Shown here: positions 23,801 through 30,883 of the stretch, in pieces
How the letters are laid out: every line of letters starts with the position of its first letter
Position numbering within the stretch: position 1 is the stretch's first letter
NCBI GenBank assembly: GCA_035461525.1
Contig: DATHVD010000037.1
Location: 1-35,461 of the forward strand
Source: JAIBJN01 sp035461525
Lineage (GTDB): Bacteria; Actinomycetota; Thermoleophilia; Gaiellales; Gaiellaceae
Length of the DNA: 35,461 nucleotides
Reading direction: 5' to 3'
The notes under the pieces: generated by a model
Databases searched by the model: none
Seen by the model: only the letters and a program-made list of their open reading frames with translations
What the model was told of the DNA's origin: nothing
Position numbers and translations under genes: made by a program

Positions 23801-24285
23801 GCGCCCGCGGGCTCAGTCCACTCGTCGAGCAGGCACTTGAGGAGGTCGTGCCGCGACACGATTCCGACCAGGCGGCCGCCTTCGAGAACCGGAAGCCGGT
23901 TCACCTCGTGCTTCATCATCTTCTCCACCGCCGCAAAGAGCTCGTCGTCGGCCCCGACCGTGACGACCGGCGCGCTCATCACCGACTCGATCGACCGGCT
24001 CCGCGCCTTCTCGTAGAGCTCCTCCATCGACTCCTCCGACCAAACGAACTTGCCGAGCACGGCGGGCCACTTGAAGAACGTGAAGGGGATCGGGTCGTCG
24101 CTCACCTCGAAGTCGGTCTCCGTGACGATCCCGACCGGCTTCCCGCCGTCCTCGTCGGGGACGACGACCACCGAGCCGAGCCTCTGCTCGACCATGACCC
24201 GAGCTGCGTCCGCGACGGTCGCGGTCGGCTTGACGGTCGCGACCGGGGACGACATGACGTCCCGGACGCGCTTCGACCGAGGCAT
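23797..24285 (-). CDS. Stand-alone CBS-pair protein
   Basis: A 162-residue protein made of two CBS repeats (about 8-60, VRDVMSSPVATV; and 98-155, IESVMSAPVVTV) with a middle helix insertion FTFFKWPAVLGKFVW. CBS pairs bind adenosine nucleotides and act as energy sensors; the target is unknown, but overlap with both neighbours (TGATG upstream, GTGA downstream) suggests it works with the USP-CBS protein or the ATPase. It resembles the second half of the preceding gene product and may have arisen by duplication. Confidence 0.92.
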   Translation of the reverse strand: MPRSKRVRDVMSSPVATVKPTATVADAARVMVEQRLGSVVVVPDEDGGKPVGIVTETDFEVSDDPIPFTFFKWPAVLGKFVWSEESMEELYEKARSRSIESVMSAPVVTVGADDELFAAVEKMMKHEVNRLPVLEGGRLVGIVSRHDLLKCLLDEWTEPAGA

Positions 24286-25553
24286 CAGGCCACTCCCTTC
24301 CCGCGCGGAGAGGCGGACGCGATCAGCTCGAGGAGGTCGTAGCGGGCGACGATGCCGACTGGCGTCCCGTCGCGGACGACGGGCAGGCGGCTGACGTCGT
24401 GGCGGAGCATGAGTCGGACGGCCTCCTCGACGGGCGCGTCCTCTCCGACGGCCACGACGGGCGTCGTCATGATCCGCGCGACCGGGACGCGGCGGGCCTC
24501 GGCGCAGAGATCCTCGAAGAGGCGGTCGTCGAGCCAGCGCTCGAAGACCCGGGGACGGCGGACAGCCGGGTAGGCGGAGGGGACGTGCACCTCCTTGCCG
24601 ACGGAGCCCGTGTCCCCGAGCGTGTCCGCGGGCTCCCCGTCGGCGCCGACGACGGGCATGCCGCCGATCCCGCGGTCGAGCATCGTGCGCGCGACCTGCT
24701 CGAGCGTTGTGGAGGAAGCGACGGTCGTGACCGGCGCGCTCATGACCTCTGCGACCGCCACGCCTTCGGGCTCGTCTACCGGGATCTCGGGGCGACGCAC
24801 GACGAGCACCGACGTCTCCGCCCGGTGGGCCACGCGCTCGCTGACGCTGCCGAGGGCGCGCGGGCCGTGCAGTCCGCGCGCCCCGAGGAGCACGAGGTCG
24901 GCGCCGGTCGAGGCGGAGAGGAGAGCGTCGACCGGCCGGCCTTCGACCCGCTCGACGCGGGGGAGCCCGGCGAGCCGCTCCTCATCGAGGGGCTTGCCGC
25001 CGGTCGCGGCGACGAGGCGGACCGTGCTTCCGAAGCGCTGCTCGAGCTCGCCCGCGAGGCGGGCGGCCTCGAGGGACTCGGGGGAACCGTCGATGCCGAC
25101 GAGGACGCGGGCGGGGAAGGCCTGCACGTCGGCGCCGGGCCGGGCGACGAGGACGGCGCACGGCGCGTCGTGGAGCATGCGCGTCGCGACACTGCCAAAG
25201 AGGATGCCGGCAACGCGGCTCCGGCCGTGCGCACCGAGAGCGAGGAGACGCGCGCGCTCCTCGGCCATGTGCTCGAAGAGGATCGGCACGGGCCGCCCGG
25301 TGGAGAGCCGGGCCTCGGCGCCCGGCACGCCCTCGAGTGCCGCGCGCGCCCGCTCGTGTGCCTCCTCGGCCTCGGCCTCCATCACCTCGGCCACGCGCCC
25401 GGACTCGAAGCCGGCGCGCCCCGCATGCGAGAGGTCGCAGACGGTGACCGCGAGGAGCCGCCCGTCGGGGGCGAGGAGACGCGCGGAGAGGCGAAGGGCG
25501 TCCATGCTCTCCTGCGACCCGTCCACGCCGACCACGATGCGCTCGAGGATCAT
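24285..25553 (-). CDS. Two USP domains fused to a CBS pair
   Basis: A 422-residue protein. USP domain 1 (about 1-138, IVVGVDGSQ and LGAHGRSRVAGILFGSVATRML) and USP domain 2 (about 147-253, RVLVGIDGSPES) both keep ATP-binding-type glycine motifs. Two CBS repeats follow (about 265-422, VAEVMSAPVTTV and VARIMTTPVVAV). It is probably a cytoplasmic nucleotide-binding stress regulator. ATG at 25553; upstream, TAGCGT lies 9 nt before it and a motif shared with the other USP gene lies 63 nt before it. It starts the USP-CBS-ATPase overlap chain. Confidence 0.92.
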   Translation of the reverse strand: MILERIVVGVDGSQESMDALRLSARLLAPDGRLLAVTVCDLSHAGRAGFESGRVAEVMEAEAEEAHERARAALEGVPGAEARLSTGRPVPILFEHMAEERARLLALGAHGRSRVAGILFGSVATRMLHDAPCAVLVARPGADVQAFPARVLVGIDGSPESLEAARLAGELEQRFGSTVRLVAATGGKPLDEERLAGLPRVERVEGRPVDALLSASTGADLVLLGARGLHGPRALGSVSERVAHRAETSVLVVRRPEIPVDEPEGVAVAEVMSAPVTTVASSTTLEQVARTMLDRGIGGMPVVGADGEPADTLGDTGSVGKEVHVPSAYPAVRRPRVFERWLDDRLFEDLCAEARRVPVARIMTTPVVAVGEDAPVEEAVRLMLRHDVSRLPVVRDGTPVGIVARYDLLELIASASPRGKGVA

Positions 25554-25610
25554 CGCACTGCGACGCTAGCCGAGACGGTGCGCCGGTGCGTCGGTGCCCG
25601 CACCCCAGGC

Positions 25611-25630
25611 GGCTGCGGGAAAGCCGCAGC
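25611..25630 (-). promoter_or_regulatory. Candidate activator site shared by the two USP genes (copy 2) and hairpin
   Basis: GCTGCGG and CCGCAGC form a perfect 7-bp inverted repeat around GAAAG. Bases 25616-25628 match the site at 2085-2097 in 12 of 13 positions at the identical 63-nt distance from the ATG. It also lies 10 nt beyond the stop of the upstream LacI-HTH gene and so could be a terminator; the lack of a T run and the conserved spacing favour a protein-binding site. Confidence 0.45.
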
Positions 25631-25639
25631 GACCGGGCG

Positions 25640-26221
25640 CTACTCGCCCGTCAGGGTGCCCTCGGCCGCGTCGTCCAGCCGATAGAGCCGCGCCTCGCGG
25701 CGGCCGTTCCGCCCCGACTCGATCCGCGCCACGATCTGCTCGAGCCGCGCGAGGCGCCGGTCGACGGAGCGCCAGCCGGCCGTCACGAGCTCGGTGAGCA
25801 GCTCGACGTCCTCCGTCCGCTCTCGGCGTTCGCCCTCGACCTCGTCCCCGACCCGCTCGAGCCGCTCGAGCATGCGCTCGAAGAGGGAGCCCAGCTCGGC
25901 GACGTGGGCGGCGACGGGACGCACCTCGACGCGCAGCGCCTCGTAGACGACGGTGCCCACGCCTTCGGGAAGCGTCGCCCCGAGCTCGGCGGCCGCGGCG
26001 CGGAAGCGCTCCAGGAGCACGTCCTCGTCCTCGCTCGCGCCGGGCTCGAGGGCGGGGAGGACCTCGGCCGCCTGCCGCGGGTAGGAGGGCGGGCCGAGCT
26101 CGGCCACCGCCGCGCGCACGCGCCGCTCGACGTGCTCGCTGACCGCGTCGCCGCGGACCACGCGCAAGACGTTCTCCGCGGACACCCCGGCGTGCTCCGC
26201 GAGCTGGAGGATCGTCGCCAC
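25640..26221 (-). CDS. LacI-type HTH protein without sugar-binding domain
   Basis: A 193-residue protein. The N-terminus VATILQLAEHAGVSAENVLRV with VSEHVERRVRAAVAELG is a LacI-type DNA-binding head. Instead of the periplasmic-binding-protein domain it continues with charged helices (about 60-190, for example RMLERLERVGDEVEGERRER) that look like a coiled coil. GTG 26221 matches the family start; TTG 26230 would add three residues. It may be a dimeric or oligomeric DNA-binding protein with no small-molecule pocket. It follows the degenerate GGDEF gene by about 20 nt. Confidence 0.75.
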   Translation of the reverse strand: MATILQLAEHAGVSAENVLRVVRGDAVSEHVERRVRAAVAELGPPSYPRQAAEVLPALEPGASEDEDVLLERFRAAAAELGATLPEGVGTVVYEALRVEVRPVAAHVAELGSLFERMLERLERVGDEVEGERRERTEDVELLTELVTAGWRSVDRRLARLEQIVARIESGRNGRREARLYRLDDAAEGTLTGE

Positions 26222-26241
26222 AGGCCGCAAACGTGCCGCCC

Positions 26242-27351
26242 TCAGCCGCCCCGTTCAACGGCGGTTCGCGCCGAGCCCGCCCCTCCGGCTGGCGCGCCGG
26301 CCGCGGCGAGCTCCGACTCGGCGCGAGCGAGGAGCGAGGTCGCGTCGTCCTTCGGCCCGAGCTCGGTCGCCGCACAGGCGACCCGGATCCGCGCCCCGCC
26401 GCCAATGCGGCCGGCGAGGTCGGGCTCCAGCCGGCGCGCGAGGCGCTCTGCGTCGGCGCGCGAGGCCTCGGGGAGCAGGGCGGCGAAGCGGCCCTCCCCC
26501 AGGTGGCAGACGACGTCGGGGCGGCGGACGGACCCTCGCAGCAGCCCGCCCGCTGCGCGCAGATCCTCGTCCGCGAGGGGCGCGCCCACGCGGAGGACGA
26601 GGAGCCCGAGCGGATGCTCGTAGCGGCGGGCCCGCGCGTACTCCCGCTCGAGTGCCCGCTCCAGGGAGCGGCGGCTGCGCAGGCCGGTTGCGGGGTCGAT
26701 GTCGAGCTCGCGGCGCATACTCTCGAAGCTCAGCGCGGCCGCCAGGGCGGGGCCGAGGGCGGCGGCCAGCCCTTCGAGGCGCGCCAGCTCGTCCTCCGTG
26801 GCCTCCCGGTCGGCCCGGCGCCAGAAGACGGTGAGCGTCCCGACCCGTCCGCCCGACCGGCCGGGAACGGGAACGGCGATACCCCCGCTCAGGCGGAACT
26901 CGTCGCGCTCGCGGCCGGTCTCCTCGTAGCGGTAGCGGAGGGTCGTCGCCCGTGCCTCGACCCCCGGGGGCGGGAGGCCCAGCAGCTCCTGCGCGGACTC
27001 CCCCGCGGAGAGCCCGACGGTGGCGACGAGAGGCTCCCCCTCTGCCTGTGGGAGCACGATCATCGCGGCGGCTGCGTGGGCGAGGCCGGCGGCGGCCTCC
27101 AGCGCGCGCCGGAGCACCGACTCGAGCGGCTCGGTCGCGGAGACCTCGCCGAGATGGCGAAGCCAGCGCAGCTCGTCCCGAGCCTGCTCGGACGCAGCGC
27201 GCTCCCGGCGAACCTCCTCCCATGCCCTGTCCGCCGCGGCCGTGCGCCCGAGGCGGAGGCGGGCGAGAAGAGCGCCCACGGCCCCCAGCGCGAGCACCGC
27301 GAGGATCGCCGCGCCGATCGCAACCCAGGTCGTGCCGTCCCACGTGGACAC
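26242..27351 (-). CDS. Membrane GAF protein with degenerate GGDEF domain (possible c-di-GMP receptor)
   Basis: A 369-residue protein. One membrane helix (about 8-31), a coiled coil (38-66), a GAF domain (about 70-208) and a GGDEF-fold domain (about 215-360). The signature is GEGRF (285-289) instead of GGDEF, and the metal-binding Asp region (LGLLVLRVGAPL) is lost, so cyclase activity is unlikely. The inhibitory-site motif R276-x-x-D279, five residues before the signature, is intact, a pattern of GGDEF proteins that bind c-di-GMP as receptors. GTG start at 27351 with GGAGGAGGG upstream. Confidence 0.85.
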   Translation of the reverse strand: MSTWDGTTWVAIGAAILAVLALGAVGALLARLRLGRTAAADRAWEEVRRERAASEQARDELRWLRHLGEVSATEPLESVLRRALEAAAGLAHAAAAMIVLPQAEGEPLVATVGLSAGESAQELLGLPPPGVEARATTLRYRYEETGRERDEFRLSGGIAVPVPGRSGGRVGTLTVFWRRADREATEDELARLEGLAAALGPALAAALSFESMRRELDIDPATGLRSRRSLERALEREYARARRYEHPLGLLVLRVGAPLADEDLRAAGGLLRGSVRRPDVVCHLGEGRFAALLPEASRADAERLARRLEPDLAGRIGGGARIRVACAATELGPKDDATSLLARAESELAAAGAPAGGAGSARTAVERGG

Positions 27352-27387
27352 CGTCCGCTCCCTCCTCCGCCGCGCGAACGTTCTTCT

Positions 27388-28332
27388 CTAGGACTGTAGA
27401 GCGTTTCCGGGCGAATGCCAGAGCGGGCCGCGCAGGAGCACGCGGCCCGGCGCGAGCCGGTAGCCGAGCCGCTCGTTCAGCTTCCGGATCGGGGCGTTCC
27501 GCACCTCGTTCATCGTCTCCAGCCGCTCGAAGCCCGCGTCGAGCGCCCAGGCCACCTGCGCGCGCTTGAGCGCGCCTGCGATCCCGCGGCCGCGCCAGGC
27601 CCGCCTCACGCCCGTGACGTCGTGCGTGGCGGTTTCCGGCCTCGCCTCCGAGAGGTGGAACTTCGAGAAGCCGACCACCTCGTCACCGGCCACCGCCGCG
27701 AACGTCGCCTCCGGCCGGTCGCCGGCGCCGCCGAGGTCGTGAGCGACCCAGTCCTCGAAGGGCTCCACCTCGTAGTCGTCGTTGCCGGGCACGTCCGGGT
27801 ACGCCTCGCAGGCCACCTCGTAGATCCCGCGCACCAGCTCGGGTCGCTCGGCGAGCGTCAGGACCGCCACGCCAGGCGGAGGCGCGGGATCCGGCGGCTC
27901 GAGCTCCCGCAGGTCGAGCACGAGGAGGGACTCGCGCAGAACCTCGGCGAACCCGCGCCGCGCCGCCCAGGCGAGTGCGCCCCGGTCGTCCTCGGCCGCG
28001 TGGCCCTGCAGCTCCGAGAAGCCTTCGCCGGCGGCCCAGCGCGAGAGCGCGGCGAGGAGGGCGGAGCCGACACCCCGGCCGGCGAGCTCGGGCGCGACCG
28101 CGACCAGCGCGTCGGCGACACGGGGCGGCTGGCCGGGCTCGAGAAGGGCGAACCCGGCTCCGGCGTCCCGGCCGTCGAGGAGCGCCAGCAGGTGGATGCG
28201 GCGCTCGTAGGCGTCCAGATCGGCGGCGAGGTCGGCGGCGCTCTCGGGCCGGCGCGGGAAAGCTGCGTTCCGCAGCGCCGCCCACCGCTCGAGCTCGGCG
28301 AACGCCTTGACGGGAGCGAGCTCGACGGTCAT
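27388..28332 (-). CDS. Double GNAT-family acetyltransferase
   Basis: A 314-residue protein with two GNAT repeats. Repeat 1 (about 1-145) has the acetyl-CoA loop LAGRGVGSALL; repeat 2 (about 155-300) has VRRAWRGRGIAGALK and ends in NERLGYR. Both loops look functional. Tandem GNATs of this size include mycothiol synthase, but the resemblance is general and the substrate is unknown. The ATG overlaps the upstream stop (ATGA, 28332-28329). Confidence 0.9.
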   Translation of the reverse strand: MTVELAPVKAFAELERWAALRNAAFPRRPESAADLAADLDAYERRIHLLALLDGRDAGAGFALLEPGQPPRVADALVAVAPELAGRGVGSALLAALSRWAAGEGFSELQGHAAEDDRGALAWAARRGFAEVLRESLLVLDLRELEPPDPAPPPGVAVLTLAERPELVRGIYEVACEAYPDVPGNDDYEVEPFEDWVAHDLGGAGDRPEATFAAVAGDEVVGFSKFHLSEARPETATHDVTGVRRAWRGRGIAGALKRAQVAWALDAGFERLETMNEVRNAPIRKLNERLGYRLAPGRVLLRGPLWHSPGNALQS

Positions 28333-29201
28333 CGGACGCGCCCCACGCGGGCAAGCAGTCGCTCCGTCCAGGAGGGCCGCCCGGGATCGAGGTGCCCCCC
28401 GACGGCCCGGGCGTACGGAGCGCCGATGCGGCGCGCGTAGCCGGCGAATCCCTCCCGGCGAAGCGGCGCCCAGTCCTCCCGGTACGGCGCGGCGACGTGC
28501 TCGCCGGCGACCTTGCGGGCGGAGACGAGGAACGCGAGGCCCATGCCGACCGAGACTTCGAGGAGCGGCCGGCGCTCGCGGGCGGCCTCGGCCCGGATTC
28601 CCTCGTAGAGCGCGGCGAGGTCGCCGGCACCGGGGAGCCCGGAAGCGTCCCCCCGGAGCTCCGCGAGCGACGCGCGGAGCTGGGCGACCTCGAGCGGGGG
28701 CACGTCGAGGAGGCCCGCCGCCCGGCCCGACGCGCTCTCCAGCGCCTCGAGCAGCTCGTCGACGGAGGCGATCTCGCGCTCCTCGGCGAGCACGCTCGCG
28801 CGCTTCAGCTCGGCGACGAAGGTGGCGAGGTAGACGCGCGAGCCGTGGAGGACGTCGGAGGCGGCGGCGAGGAGCCAGAGCGGCGAGAAGCCGAAGGCGG
28901 CGATGGAGCCGAGCTCGACCACGTTCCCGGCCGCCTTCCGCTTGGCCACGTCGGCGGCCGAGACCTCGGGAGGCTCGGACGGCTCGACGCCGCCCACGGC
29001 CTCGACGGCGATCCGGAGCGCGTTCTTCGCGGTCGCCTCGTAGAGGCGGGAGCCGCGCACGAAGCGGGGAAGGAGCACGCTCGCGCTCTCGTGGACGAGG
29101 CCGCCGAGCCCCGCGGCGCCGGCGCGGACGAGCCGTTCGGGCAGCGACGCTGCGTAGCGGAGAGGCCGGCGGCCATCGGGTACGGTGCTCCCATGACTCA
29201 A
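28329..29201 (-). CDS. Conserved-looking protein of unknown function
   Basis: About 290 residues; I do not recognise a characterised family. The N-terminal part (LPERLVRAGAAGLGGLVHESASVLLP, read as LPERLVRAGAAGLGG then LVHESASVLLP) and FVRGSRLYEATAKNALRI look like membrane-associated helices. A middle segment AAFGFSPLWLLAAASDVLHGSR is hydrophobic, and the C-terminus is basic (WTERLLARVGRVR). The start is unclear: there is no ATG in frame, TTG 29201 is chosen, GTG 29213 is possible. All of these fall inside or before the divergent cyclophilin start. It begins the ten-gene minus-strand run and is coupled to the GNAT gene. Confidence 0.65.
   Translation of the reverse strand: MSHGSTVPDGRRPLRYAASLPERLVRAGAAGLGGLVHESASVLLPRFVRGSRLYEATAKNALRIAVEAVGGVEPSEPPEVSAADVAKRKAAGNVVELGSIAAFGFSPLWLLAAASDVLHGSRVYLATFVAELKRASVLAEEREIASVDELLEALESASGRAAGLLDVPPLEVAQLRASLAELRGDASGLPGAGDLAALYEGIRAEAARERRPLLEVSVGMGLAFLVSARKVAGEHVAAPYREDWAPLRREGFAGYARRIGAPYARAVGGHLDPGRPSWTERLLARVGRVR
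29181..29186 (+). promoter_or_regulatory. -10 element TACGGT, leaderless promoter of the cyclophilin gene
   Basis: TACGGT ends 6 nt before the ATG at 29193; the intervening GCTCCC is not a ribosome binding site. Confidence 0.5.
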
Positions 29202-29654
29202 GCGACGCTCCACACTACACACGGCGCCGTCTCGCTCGAGCTTTTCGACGAGGACGCGCCCAAGACGGTCGAGAACTTCACGAAGCTCGCGCGCGACGGC
29301 TTCTACGACGGCATTCCCTTCCACCGCGTGATCCCCGACTTCATGGTGCAGGGCGGATGTCCGAACGGCGACGGCACGGGCGGCCCCGGCTACGAGTTCG
29401 AGGACGAGCCGAACGAGCACCGCGTCGTCCGCGGAGCGCTGGCGATGGCGAACCGTGGTCCGAACACGAACGGCAGCCAGTTCTTCCTCGTCACCGCCGA
29501 GTCGTGCCCCTGGCTCGACGGCAAGCACACGGTCTTCGGGCGCGTGATCGGAGGGATGGACGTCGTCGACGCCCTCGCGGACCTTCCGCGCGACGCGAGC
29601 GACCGCCCGCGCGACCGCGCCGCGATCGAGAGGGTCGAGATCGGCGAGCCGTAG
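29193..29654 (+). CDS. Cyclophilin-type peptidyl-prolyl isomerase
   Basis: A 153-residue single-domain cyclophilin. Catalytic Arg lies in PFHRVIPDFMVQGG, and NTNGSQFFLVTA and WLDGKHTVFGRV are the other active-site motifs. No signal peptide is present, so it is a cytoplasmic folding helper of peptide bonds before proline. ATG 29193; the divergent gene's start codons overlap its first bases. Confidence 0.96.
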   Translation: MTQATLHTTHGAVSLELFDEDAPKTVENFTKLARDGFYDGIPFHRVIPDFMVQGGCPNGDGTGGPGYEFEDEPNEHRVVRGALAMANRGPNTNGSQFFLVTAESCPWLDGKHTVFGRVIGGMDVVDALADLPRDASDRPRDRAAIERVEIGEP

Positions 29655-29690
29655 CCCGCGGCGGCGGTACGCAAAGCCGGTATCCAAAAG

Positions 29691-29733
29691 TATCGCCGCG
29701 GAGTACCGATAGGTATGCTCCCTGCGTACCGAT
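29691..29733 (+). promoter_or_regulatory. Probable promoter/operator of the AAA ATPase gene
   Basis: An inverted repeat TATCG (29691-29695) and CGATA (29707-29711), a -10-like TATGCT (29714-29719), and a direct repeat GTACCGAT at 29703-29710 and 29726-29733, the second running into the ATG. The 23-nt repeat spacing is about two DNA turns. The region is distinctly AT-richer than its surroundings. The downstream protein has its own winged helix, so autoregulation is plausible. Confidence 0.45.
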
Positions 29734-30883
29734 GATCGTCGACGTGAACCCTTTCGTCTACTCGCGCCCGGTGTCGCCGGACGACGTCGTCGACCGGGAC
29801 GACGAGACGGAGGAGCTGCTCGAGAAGATCGTCGGCGGCCATTACGTGCGCCTCTACGCGCCGCGCAAGTACGGGAAGACGAGCCTCCTCAAGCGCGCGC
29901 TGCGGGACGGCGAGGCGCGGGAGGGGCTCGTCCCCGTGCTCGTCGACCTCTACCGCGTCGTCTCCGTCACGGACGTGACGATCCGCTTCGAGCGGGCCTA
30001 TGCCCGCCATCTCAAGGGAGCGCTTCGGGCCAGGATCGAGGAGTTCCTGCAGCGGACCGGCCTCGGCCTCTCGCTCGGCGCCTTCGGCATCAGCGCCCGG
30101 ATCCAGATCGACCCGAAGATCGAGCCGCTGGCCGCCCTGCACACGCTCCTCGACCTCCCGCTCCGCCTCGAGGAGAGCGGCGGCTTCCGCGCGTTCGTCG
30201 CTCTCGACGAGTTCCAGGACGTCGACCGGATCCCCGACCTCGACGGCATCCTCCGCAGTCACATCCAGCACCAGGGCGACGTGGCGTCCTACGTCTTCGC
30301 CGGCTCCGAGCCGGGCCTCATGAAGCAGCTCTTCGAGAGCCGCGAGCGGCCGCTCTACGGCTCCGCCGTCCCCATGCGCCTCGGGCGGCTCGCGGACGCG
30401 GACATCGCCGAGCACGTCGGCGAGCGCTTCGAGCGCACCGGGCGGCGCGCGGGGGAGGCGCTGAACCCGCTTCTCGCCGCCGCCGGCGGGCACCCGCAGC
30501 GCGCGATCATGCTCGCTCACCATCTCTGGGAGCAGGTGGGAGCAGGCGAGACGGCCACGCTCGTCGCCTGGGCGCGCGCGCACGAGTCGGCCCTCGCGGA
30601 GCTGCAGGCCGAGTTCGACGCCCGCTGGCGCGGCTTCTCGCTCACGGAGCAGAAGACGATGCGAGCAGTGATCGCGGGGCAGGGATCTCCCTACCGGACG
30701 CGCGTCCTCGAGCGCCTCCAGCTCGACAAGTCAACCGCCCAGCGCACGGTCGAGCGGCTGACGGCGACCGCCGAGATCGAGCGGGAGGACGGGAAGCAGC
30801 GCGTCGTCGACCCGCTGTTCGCCGGGTGGATCGAGCGGATCGACTCCGGGATCCCGGAGGACGAGGGCGAGGAGTTGGGCTAG
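29732..30883 (+). CDS. AAA-type ATPase (ATPase_2 family) with C-terminal winged helix
   Basis: A 383-residue protein. Walker A is A43-PRKYGKT50 and Walker B FVALDEFQ (D159, E160), in the arrangement of the archaeal-type ATPase/STAND-like group. A winged-helix region follows at about 310-370 (LERLQLDKSTAQRTVERL). Members are poorly understood; roles in transport energisation, signalling or mobile elements have been suggested. It stands alone, with stops of this and the convergent GGDEF/HD-GYP gene overlapping by CTAG. There are no mobile-element marks around it. Confidence 0.85.
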   Translation: MIVDVNPFVYSRPVSPDDVVDRDDETEELLEKIVGGHYVRLYAPRKYGKTSLLKRALRDGEAREGLVPVLVDLYRVVSVTDVTIRFERAYARHLKGALRARIEEFLQRTGLGLSLGAFGISARIQIDPKIEPLAALHTLLDLPLRLEESGGFRAFVALDEFQDVDRIPDLDGILRSHIQHQGDVASYVFAGSEPGLMKQLFESRERPLYGSAVPMRLGRLADADIAEHVGERFERTGRRAGEALNPLLAAAGGHPQRAIMLAHHLWEQVGAGETATLVAWARAHESALAELQAEFDARWRGFSLTEQKTMRAVIAGQGSPYRTRVLERLQLDKSTAQRTVERLTATAEIEREDGKQRVVDPLFAGWIERIDSGIPEDEGEELG

